Source: JBBRLG01 sp038231495
Lineage (GTDB): Bacteria; Planctomycetota; Planctomycetia; Gemmatales; Gemmataceae
Direction of reading: 5' to 3'
Assembly (NCBI GenBank): GCA_038231495.1
Contig: JBBRLG010000545.1
Span: forward strand, 1-5,054
DNA length: 5,054 nt
The number at the start of each line of letters is the position of its first letter. The stretch's first letter is position 1. Positions 1 through 5,054 of the stretch are shown one piece after another. The position numbers and the translations under genes were made by a program. The notes beneath the pieces were generated by a model, which did not search any database, was not told the DNA's origin, and saw only the letters and a list, made by a program, of their open reading frames with translations.

Positions 1-73
1 CGCCAAAGAGCCACTGGAGCGCGCGGAGTTCCAGGTCGATGCTGCCGCGGACTTCGACCTGGGCAATGACCAT
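1..73 (-). CDS. Possible 5' end of a divergent gene, cut by the window edge
   Basis: Read on the minus strand from an ATG at 73-71, the frame stays open to the window edge and begins MVIAQVEVRGSIDLELRALQ. The codons are rich in G/C at the third position, and the peptide alternates hydrophobic and charged residues like a real beta-strand/helix start. An AGGG lies about 8 bases upstream of the ATG, a plausible ribosome binding site. If real, the gene is transcribed away from the kinase and the C-tracts lie between the two starts. With only 24 codons no family can be assigned. The plus strand is also open here, from position 2 and in frame with the kinase, so an upstream plus-strand coding end cannot be excluded. 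I prefer the minus strand because its peptide looks more protein-like and has its own start signals. Confidence 0.35.
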   Translation of the reverse strand, partial: MVIAQVEVRGSIDLELRALQWLFG

Positions 74-100
74 CGGCGGGACCCTGAACCGGCCGATCTC

Positions 101-135
<35 letters not shown>

Positions 136-187
136 GTTTTTGGGGGTGCTTTTGGCCCGCCTTCTCCTGCCCTCGCTGCCCGGCCCG

Positions 188-200
188 CCCCCCCCCCCCC
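188..200. repeat. 13-base poly-C run
   Basis: A second pure C run lies 54 bases after the 32-C tract, on the same strand and in the same gene-free region, and ends 53 bases before the kinase ATG. It could be slippage-prone. The stretch 134-253 around it shows no convincing sigma70-type promoter; the only A/T-rich spot is TAAAAA at 211-216, which has no suitable -35 because the C run occupies that place. Confidence 0.9.
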
Positions 201-240
201 ACTCCAAAGGTAAAAACACCTCCCTTGATCCCGCACCAGC

Positions 241-244
241 GAGG
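241..244 (+). promoter_or_regulatory. Weak Shine-Dalgarno for the kinase gene
   Basis: GAGG at 241-244 lies 9 bases before the ATG at 254. It is a partial match to the anti-Shine-Dalgarno sequence at normal spacing and helps choose the ATG over the in-frame TTG at 140, which follows the C-tract and would add an unlikely proline-rich leader. Confidence 0.4.
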
Positions 245-253
245 TCTGTCGCC

Positions 254-3200
254 ATGGACCCGTCCTCCCGCGCAACCGGCCCCGATGACTGGGACGCGGT
301 CAACCACGAAGTTGATCGCCGGTGTCAGCCGAACCGCGACGCGCCGTTGAGTACGACGGTGGACCACATTCCGGACGACCCGCCCGCCAAAGGGTCGGAA
401 GGATTCGCGCCGCCCAACCTTCCGGAGTTTGAGATTCTTGCCGAGTTGGGTCGCGGCGGCATGGGGATTGTGTACCTGGCGCGGCGGAAGGACACGGGCG
501 AGCACTTCGCCTTGAAAATGCTCCGTGAGGTTGCCTCCCTGGACGCCAAGGTGCGGGACCGCTTTCTCAAAGAATGTGAGGCCGCGCTGCGCCTGCGCCA
601 CGCTAACATTGTGCGCGGCTTTGAGCCGCGGCAGTTCGGCGGCGTGCCGTACCTCGTTCTGGAATACGTCAAAGGTCAAACCCTGGCCCAGAAGCTGAAT
701 CGCCAACCCCTCGAAGAACGGGCGGCGGCCAGGTTAACGCGAACGCTGGCCGGGGCGTTGGCCCACGCCCACGAAAGGGGAGTGTTCCATCGCGACCTGA
801 AGCCGAGTAACGTCCTGCTCGATGCGGACGGCGAGCCGAAAGTGACCGACTTTGGCCTGGCGCGCCTGGTCGATTCGTCGGGGCAAACGACCGACGGGCG
901 CGTCCTCGGCACTCCGCAATACATGGCGCCGGAGCAGGCGCGGGGCGAGAATGCGCAGGCCACCGCGGCCGTTGACATCTATTCCCTGGGTGCCACGCTC
1001 TACGAGATGTTAACCGGCCGGCCCCCGTTTCTTGCCGCCTCGGTGGCGGCTATTATCGCCCAGGTGGGAGATCGGACGCAGGCGCCAGCGCGCCCGCGCT
1101 CGCTGAACCCGGAGGTGTCGCCTGGCATTGAGGCCATCTGCCTGAAATGCCTCGAAAAAGAGCCGATCCTTCGCTATGCTTCGGCCGGCCACCTGGCCGC
1201 CGACCTGACGCGCTTCCTGGGCGGCGAACCGGTGCAGGCTCCCCTGTGGACGTGGGCGCGGGCGGGCCTCCGGCTGGCGCGGCATAACCCCCTTCCCGCC
1301 TCCTTGATGGCGTTGCTCTGCGTGGTGGTGCTGGGCAGTGCGGTCTGGTTGTTCGCGAAGTACCAGGCCGAGGCCCAGGCACGCAACCTGGCCGAATCGC
1401 GGCTTTACTACCAGACCTTGCAACGGGCCGACCTCCTCGGCGTCACCGAACCGGATGAGGCTCTCGACCTGCTGCACAACCCGACCCGGTTCCCACCGCG
1501 GTTCCGCAGTTTCGACTGGGAGATGTTGGTCCAACGCTTCGGCCCGCCGGCCCGCTCGCTGGTGGGCCACGAGCGCGACGTGTTCGCCGTCGATTTTTCG
1601 CGCGACGGCAACACCCTGGCCACGGGCGGGGCCGACAACAGCGTCCGGTTGTGGGACGTGCGCTCGGGACAAACCCGTCTGCCGTTGGTCGGGCACAAGG
1701 CACCGGTCACGAGCGTTTGCTTCGCTCCGGACGGCGGCCGGGTCGCCAGCGCGGACGGTGCCGGGCTTATCATCCTGTGGGACGCGGCCAGCGGTCGGCA
1801 CCTGTTTGAACTGGGGTCCGAGACGCTGCCCGCCATAAACTGTGTGGTCTTCTCCCCCGACGGCAAGACGCTGGCGTCTGGACATAACGACGGCGTCATC
1901 CGTCTGTGGGACCTCGAACACAAGTCCCTGGCCCGGAAGCTGTCGGATCACACCCGCCCAATCAGTTCGCTCAGCTTCTCCCCCGACGGCAAGACGCTGG
2001 CGTCCGGTGCCGGCGGCTTGAAGGAGGTTGGAGGGATCCCATTCACCGAGATGCTCGGAGCGGGCGAGGTCAAGTGGTGGTCTTTGGCGGACGACCAGCC
2101 GCATAACGTGGAGGGCGTCGTTGGTGCCGTCAGCGCCGTCGCCTTCTCGCCGGGAACGGGGCAATACCTCGCCTACGCCTCGCGGGACCGGTCCGTCGCG
2201 TTGCTGGACGTGGCGCACGGGTACAAGCCCGTGGCCCACTTTGCGCGCACGGCCGGCAGCGCCAGCCTGGCGTTTAGCCCCGACGGCACGTTGCTGGCCG
2301 TCGGCAGCGAGAACGACTCGACGAACAGCGACGGCGAGTCGATGGCTACGATTCGGGTCTACGACGTGGAGTTTCGGACCGAGCGCTGCCAATTGCGGGG
2401 GCACCCGAAGTGCGTTCATGCCGTCGCCTTCGCGCCGGTCGCCCAGGGCGGTCGGCCATTGTTGGCGTCGGCCGGTTGCGACGGTTCCTTGCAGTTGCGC
2501 CCGTTGCCCGTCGGGCGGGAGAGTGTCGAACTCCCGTGGCCGGCCGGGGGAACGTCCGCGGACGAGCCGTCGGCCGTCGCCCTGTCTGCCGACGGCCGAC
2601 GGTTGCTCGCCGCGCACGACCGCGACGCCGTGGTCTGGGATCTGTCCACCCTCGACGCGCCGCGCGTCCTGCGCGAACTGCCCCGGCAAACGGCTCCGCT
2701 GCCCGGACACACGCAAACGATCAAGGCGGTGGCGTTGAGCACCGACGGCCGGCGCGCCGCGACGGCGGGTCGGGATACGACCATTTGCCTCTGGGACCTG
2801 GCCGCGCCGGCGGCGCCGCCGCTGGTTCTGCGGCACGGTGCCGTCGTCACGTCCCTGGTTTTCCTGCCCGACGGCGAGACGTTGGTAAGTGGGGGCGAAG
2901 ATCATCGGGTGAAACTCTGGGACGCGCAGGACGGCCAAACGAAGGGGGAGTTGGAAGGTCGTTCGGGGCCGGTGGTAAGCCTGGCCGTCAGCCGGGACGG
3001 CCGCTTCCTCGCCACCGGCGGGGATTGCGGGAACGCCGGCGAGGTGCTGCTGTGGGACGTGCGTCGCAAACGGTTGCTCAAGCGGTTGGAAGCGCCCGGC
3101 GGCATCGAGCCGGTAAACGGCGTGGCCTTTAGCCCGGACGGCAAGACCCTTGCTTCGGGGCACAACGGCGGCAGCAGCCGGACGGGCGTTGTTCGGGTGT

Positions 3201-3499
3201 GGGACGTGGCGGGGCAAGGTCTGCTCGCGTCGTGGAAGGTGGAGCGCGGCGCGGTGCAGGCACTCGCTTTCGCCCCCGACGGCCGCTCGCTGGTGACGAG
3301 TTGTTGCCCGGACCAAAAATCGCCGTCGGTCGTGCAGTTTTGGGACCGCTCGGGCGAGGAGCGGCTGCTGTTACGCGGCAGCACCGGGCACGTTCAAGGA
3401 CTGAGTTTCGCGGCCGACCCCGTGCGTCGGTTCGCCACGATACGCCCAAACGGCACGGCCGTCGTCTGGGAAGGTGTTGAAGGATACGGACCAGATTGA
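254..3499 (+). CDS. Membrane Ser/Thr protein kinase with C-terminal WD40 propellers
   Basis: A 1081-residue Hanks-type (PknB-like) kinase that should transfer phosphate from ATP to Ser/Thr of unknown substrates. After a hydrophilic, probably disordered N-terminus (1-57), the kinase domain spans about 58-321. Visible motifs are the glycine loop GRGGMG (66-71), ATP lysine K88, helix-C glutamate E107, HRDLKPSN with catalytic D181 and N186, DFG (D199), an activation loop with T212, T213 and T220, APE (225-227), DIYSLG (241-246) and the late arginine R307. All key residues are present, so it should be active. One transmembrane helix lies at about 347-368, followed by a short helical linker with the planctomycete-type segment RFRSFDWEML (416-425). 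About fourteen WD40 blades fill 438-1081. With the kinase inside, the propellers should face the periplasm and may sense or bind a partner. ATG 254 is chosen for its GAGG and because the upstream extension is C-tract-derived proline. It is probably co-transcribed with the gene at 3518. The family call is firm; ligand and substrates are unknown. Confidence 0.95.
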   Translation: MDPSSRATGPDDWDAVNHEVDRRCQPNRDAPLSTTVDHIPDDPPAKGSEGFAPPNLPEFEILAELGRGGMGIVYLARRKDTGEHFALKMLREVASLDAKVRDRFLKECEAALRLRHANIVRGFEPRQFGGVPYLVLEYVKGQTLAQKLNRQPLEERAAARLTRTLAGALAHAHERGVFHRDLKPSNVLLDADGEPKVTDFGLARLVDSSGQTTDGRVLGTPQYMAPEQARGENAQATAAVDIYSLGATLYEMLTGRPPFLAASVAAIIAQVGDRTQAPARPRSLNPEVSPGIEAICLKCLEKEPILRYASAGHLAADLTRFLGGEPVQAPLWTWARAGLRLARHNPLPASLMALLCVVVLGSAVWLFAKYQAEAQARNLAESRLYYQTLQRADLLGVTEPDEALDLLHNPTRFPPRFRSFDWEMLVQRFGPPARSLVGHERDVFAVDFSRDGNTLATGGADNSVRLWDVRSGQTRLPLVGHKAPVTSVCFAPDGGRVASADGAGLIILWDAASGRHLFELGSETLPAINCVVFSPDGKTLASGHNDGVIRLWDLEHKSLARKLSDHTRPISSLSFSPDGKTLASGAGGLKEVGGIPFTEMLGAGEVKWWSLADDQPHNVEGVVGAVSAVAFSPGTGQYLAYASRDRSVALLDVAHGYKPVAHFARTAGSASLAFSPDGTLLAVGSENDSTNSDGESMATIRVYDVEFRTERCQLRGHPKCVHAVAFAPVAQGGRPLLASAGCDGSLQLRPLPVGRESVELPWPAGGTSADEPSAVALSADGRRLLAAHDRDAVVWDLSTLDAPRVLRELPRQTAPLPGHTQTIKAVALSTDGRRAATAGRDTTICLWDLAAPAAPPLVLRHGAVVTSLVFLPDGETLVSGGEDHRVKLWDAQDGQTKGELEGRSGPVVSLAVSRDGRFLATGGDCGNAGEVLLWDVRRKRLLKRLEAPGGIEPVNGVAFSPDGKTLASGHNGGSSRTGVVRVWDVAGQGLLASWKVERGAVQALAFAPDGRSLVTSCCPDQKSPSVVQFWDRSGEERLLLRGSTGHVQGLSFAADPVRRFATIRPNGTAVVWEGVEGYGPD
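1565..3496 (+). repeat. Fourteen WD40 blades (protein repeats) in the kinase gene
   Basis: Residues 438-1081 divide into about fourteen blades of 40-55 residues, starting near residues 438, 480, 522, 565, 621, 664, 716, 767, 818, 861, 902, 951, 998 and 1042. Most show the FSPDG-x-LASG core and end in LWD, VWD or a degenerate form. Blades 1, 2, 3, 9, 10, 11 and 12 are the most regular. Blades 4 and 6 carry insertions (about 586-604 and 684-698), blade 5 ends in LLD, and blade 7 has lost its WD (LQLRPL). Fourteen fits two stacked seven-bladed propellers, with a natural break at about 761-766 (PWPAGG). Blade boundaries are by eye. Confidence 0.85.
1849..2004 (+). repeat. 30-bp exact direct repeat in WD40 blades 3 and 4
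   Basis: The 30 bases at 1849-1878 recur without a mismatch at 1975-2004, 126 bases (42 codons, one blade) apart. Both encode the strand-turn-strand FSPDGKTLAS of adjacent blades. Identity at silent positions, not only in protein, suggests recent blade duplication or gene conversion. The same peptide in blade 12 (about 3127-3160) uses partly different codons. Confidence 0.9.
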
Positions 3500-3502
3500 T
3501 CC

Positions 3503-3510
3503 GAGGAGGA
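3503..3510 (+). promoter_or_regulatory. Strong Shine-Dalgarno for the second gene
   Basis: GAGGAGGA lies 7 bases before the GTG at 3518, in the 18-base gap after the kinase stop codon. It is much stronger than the kinase's own site and fixes the GTG as the start. The second protein may therefore be made in excess over the kinase from one mRNA. Confidence 0.85.
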
Positions 3511-3517
3511 TTACGCG

Positions 3518-4654
3518 GTGACTGTTACCCCTCGCGCATTGGGGGTCGTCCTGATGACGGCCCTCGGCTTGCCGGCCCTGCTCCTGATCGCGGTGCTGGC
3601 GGTGGTGAAATGGTGGCCGACGCCTCTATTGCAGCCGACCCCTCCAGGGCCGGCGCTGCCGGAGTTGGCGACGGACCAACTGCGCTTTCTGCCGAAAGAA
3701 ACCAAGGTGGTGGTCACGATCAACGTCGCCGCGCTGCCGCGGGAAGACCAGGCGGCCTGGCAGCGCATGGGCGAGCGCCTCTACAGCGCCCACCTGACCC
3801 CCGGGTTGGACGCCCACGAGCCGGCGGCCGTGCGCGACGTGACTACCGTTACCATCGGCATGCCCCACGCTGGCGCGGCCAGTGGCACGATTATCGTTCG
3901 GGGCAAGGTGGACGGCAAATTGCTGGCGACCCAGGCGCAGAAATGCGGGCTGCGGCCGGCGGTCGACGGTCGCGTGCCGATCTTCCACCGCACGGTCGGG
4001 ACAAACAGTCCCGCCCTGCCGCTGCCCGAATCGCTGTCGTCCGGGCTGAACAGCGGACTGTTGGGAGGTGATATTTGGTTCGCCGCCGTGGACGACGAAA
4101 CCCTGATCGTGGTCGTGCCACCCCGAGAATTGTTGAACCCGCTGAAGTTTTTGTTGCCGTCCGCGGAGCCGCCGGGAATGCTGGCCATGCAGGGCGCCGC
4201 GAAGGCCCAGCCGAAATCGACTCCGCCGAGCATCTCCTCCGAATTGCAAACGTTGTTAAAGAATCTGGACCCGCGGGCGTGGCTGTCGTTCGTCGTCATG
4301 GACGACGCCTTACAGCCGTTAATAGCGCGGGCCGATGCGGACTTGAACGAAACGTTCAAGCGGTGGAAGCACGTCGTCGCCACCATGCGCGAGGACACGG
4401 ATTCCGAATTGACCATCGTGGCGACGGGGAAAGACATTGAGGCGGCCAAGCGCATGGAAGAAGACGCGAAGGCGAACGTCGGCATGCTCGACAGTAGGGT
4501 CGTGGACCTGACCGCGAATCCCACCGAGCGGTCCGCGCTGAGTGAGCTATTCCGGTCGATCGCGGTAACGCGTGACGAGACGGTGGTCACGATAAAAATG
4601 CACATCGCCGCCAAGAAGGCGCGCAACATATTCGGATTGAAGCCGGCCTCCTGA
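3518..4654 (+). CDS. Membrane-anchored protein of unknown function, operon partner of the kinase
   Basis: A 378-residue protein starting at GTG behind a strong GAGGAGGA. Residues 8-30 form one hydrophobic helix, preceded by R6 and followed by KWWP; there is no lipobox, so it is probably an uncleaved signal anchor with the body outside the cytoplasm. A proline-rich linker (34-48) leads into an alpha/beta body. The piece LRFLPKETKVVVTINVAAL (55-73), then VRDVTTVTIGM and GTIIVRGKVDGKLLATQAQK, resembles a pattern I recall from uncharacterised planctomycete proteins, but I cannot name a family. A second region (254-319) repeats the same order of strand, helix, strand and helix, suggesting internal duplication. 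Another proline-rich spacer lies at 213-238. There is one cysteine (C143) and no catalytic motif that I recognise. Starting 18 bases after the kinase stop, it is very likely co-transcribed with it, and it could be a substrate, a ligand-binding partner or a regulator; this is inference from position only. Confidence 0.85.
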   Translation: MTVTPRALGVVLMTALGLPALLLIAVLAVVKWWPTPLLQPTPPGPALPELATDQLRFLPKETKVVVTINVAALPREDQAAWQRMGERLYSAHLTPGLDAHEPAAVRDVTTVTIGMPHAGAASGTIIVRGKVDGKLLATQAQKCGLRPAVDGRVPIFHRTVGTNSPALPLPESLSSGLNSGLLGGDIWFAAVDDETLIVVVPPRELLNPLKFLLPSAEPPGMLAMQGAAKAQPKSTPPSISSELQTLLKNLDPRAWLSFVVMDDALQPLIARADADLNETFKRWKHVVATMREDTDSELTIVATGKDIEAAKRMEEDAKANVGMLDSRVVDLTANPTERSALSELFRSIAVTRDETVVTIKMHIAAKKARNIFGLKPAS

Positions 4655-4713
4655 GCCGCCTGTTTTCGCCAGGCCGTCGCGTTGGAATCCCGATCAATTC
4701 GACGCCCGCTCCG

Positions 4714-4742
4714 TTTTGTCTAGCGCACCGCCGTGTTACAAT
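4714..4742 (+). promoter_or_regulatory. Sigma70-like promoter with extended -10
   Basis: TACAAT at 4737-4742 matches TATAAT at five of six positions and is preceded by TGT, giving the extended -10 form TGnTAnAAT. Upstream, TTTTGT (4714-4719) sits at a 17-base spacing, or the better match TTGTCT (4716-4721) at 15 bases; either is an imperfect -35. Transcription would begin near 4749, exactly where an ATG lies. The 59 bases between the end of the second gene and this site contain only a weak 6-bp inverted repeat and no T-tract terminator. Confidence 0.55.
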
Positions 4743-4748
4743 TTGGGC

Positions 4749-4958
4749 ATGGCCAAAACAAAGGAAAACAGTAACCGTTCACCGCGGTGGTGGGAGTCGG
4801 ACAGAAATCGCCATCCCGTGCTGGGAATTTTCCGGGTGCGCGGCAGCGCAGGACTCGCGTCACCGTTCGTTTCTGCCGGACTCACCTTGTTTCCCTTCGG
4901 GGCGACGGACGCGGAAACGAACTTTTTCGTCCTAAACGTCAGCGGGCTAATGCTTTGA
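4749..4958 (+). CDS. Possible small protein of 69 residues, perhaps leaderless
   Basis: The frame starts at ATG 4749 with a basic, hydrophilic N-terminus (MAKTKENSNRSPRWWESDRN) and becomes more hydrophobic toward the end (LTLFPFGAT, FFVLNVSGLML). I recognise no family. There is no Shine-Dalgarno, but the -10 box ends 6 bases before the ATG, so the mRNA would start at or beside the start codon, as in leaderless genes. Codon use is mixed, with AGT, AGA, ACA and CTA, unlike the two long genes, which weakens the coding case. The last 16 codons lie inside a long inverted repeat. It could be a real small protein, the remnant of a longer gene, or chance reading of a structured RNA. Confidence 0.3.
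   Translation: MAKTKENSNRSPRWWESDRNRHPVLGIFRVRGSAGLASPFVSAGLTLFPFGATDAETNFFVLNVSGLML
4865..4922 (+). promoter_or_regulatory. Alternative stem competing with the long hairpin
   Basis: GTTCGTTTCTGC at 4865-4876 can pair with the left hairpin arm at 4911-4922 over 12 positions with one G-U pair, leaving a loop of 34 bases. Its GTTCGTTTC core is identical to 4963-4971 in the right arm. The left arm can therefore pair either upstream or downstream but not both, the layout of an attenuator or a two-state RNA. The pairing is seen in the sequence; the regulatory role is inferred. Confidence 0.35.
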
Positions 4959-4974
4959 GAAAGTTCGTTTCCGC
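4911..4974. repeat. Long inverted repeat (15-bp perfect arms)
   Basis: GCGGAAACGAACTTT at 4911-4925 is the exact reverse complement of AAAGTTCGTTTCCGC at 4960-4974. Four more inner pairs (two of them G-U) extend the stem to about 19 bp with a loop of 26 bases (4930-4955). On either strand the stem is not followed by a T-tract, so it is not a classical intrinsic terminator. It could be an RNA hairpin, a binding site for a dimeric protein, or the ends of a small decayed element. Confidence 0.8.
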
Positions 4975-4987
4975 ACCCCCTGGCACA

Positions 4988-4995
4988 CCCCCCCC
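4988..4995. repeat. 8-base poly-C run
   Basis: A run of 8 C follows a 5-C run (4976-4980) just after the long inverted repeat. It is the third C-tract in gene-free DNA of this window, again with C on the plus strand, and it is short enough to be reliable. Confidence 0.8.
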
Positions 4996-5006
4996 GGAGT
5001 TGACCA

Positions 5007-5046
5007 CCAACGGCACGGTCCTTGGGGCAGGCGGTAGGGCCGTTGG
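5007..5046. repeat. Small inverted repeat with 8-bp arms
   Basis: CCAACGGC (5007-5014) and GCCGTTGG (5039-5046) are perfect reverse complements with 24 bases between them. No T-tract follows inside the window. A TTG at 5000 opens a plus-strand frame to the right edge (LTTNGTVLGAGG), but with GGAG directly touching it I do not call it a gene. Otherwise I see nothing coding from 4975 to 5054. Confidence 0.45.
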
Positions 5047-5054
5047 CGCGCGGC

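Noticed and set aside
140..253. TTG start at 140 for the kinase, adding 38 residues
   Set aside because: It has no ribosome binding site, starts just after the C-tract, and includes a proline run made by the second C run. ATG 254 with GAGG is better.
1010..3316. A 768-codon open frame on the minus strand opposite the kinase
   Set aside because: It is antisense to the WD40 region. Its translation is R/Q/G/A/P-rich with no domain or motif, as expected when a high-GC repeat gene is read backwards.
3781..4629. A 282-codon open frame on the minus strand opposite the second gene
   Set aside because: The plus-strand gene has a strong ribosome site, a membrane anchor and coherent structure; the antisense product is Ser/Arg-rich with no recognisable features.
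4644..4676. Terminator after the second gene (CGGCCT/AGGCCG)
   Set aside because: Only 6 bp of stem with a 21-base loop and no T-tract; likely chance in GC-rich DNA.
4911..4974. Intrinsic transcription terminator
   Set aside because: The stem is long, but neither strand has a T-tract after it and the loop is large.
4911..4974. CRISPR repeat or insertion sequence ends
   Set aside because: There is no regular repeat-spacer series and no transposase or flanking target duplication in the window.

Overview
The window reads as chromosomal DNA of a high-GC planctomycete, most likely of the Gemmataceae type. The evidence is a Hanks-type Ser/Thr kinase fused through one membrane segment to a long WD40 array, a fusion characteristic of that group, together with strong C/G preference at third codon positions. 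No species can be named from this sequence alone.

Layout. Positions 1-73 may hold the first 24 codons of a gene on the minus strand that runs off the left edge. Positions 74-253 are a probable divergent intergenic region with a 32-base C homopolymer (102-133) and a second run of 13 C (188-200). Positions 254-3499 encode a 1081-residue kinase-WD40 protein with all core catalytic motifs intact, one transmembrane segment and about fourteen WD40 blades, enough for two seven-bladed propellers. Eighteen bases later, behind a strong Shine-Dalgarno sequence, a GTG starts a 378-residue protein (3518-4654) with an N-terminal membrane anchor and an unrecognised alpha/beta body that looks internally duplicated. 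These two genes are very probably one operon. They fit a membrane-associated pair in which the kinase acts in the cytoplasm and both the propellers and the partner's body lie across the membrane.

Positions 4655-5054 hold no confident gene. They contain a good extended -10 promoter element placed so that transcription would begin at or next to the ATG of a 69-codon reading frame (4749-4958). The end of that frame overlaps a long near-perfect hairpin (4911-4974). The left arm of this hairpin can also pair with an upstream copy of the right-arm sequence, giving two mutually exclusive folds. A smaller inverted repeat and an 8-C run follow before the right edge.

No tRNA, rRNA, CRISPR array, transposase, phage or known defence system is visible. 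The kinase is a recognisable family member, so the least explained parts are the partner protein, the C-tracts and the structured right-hand intergenic region.
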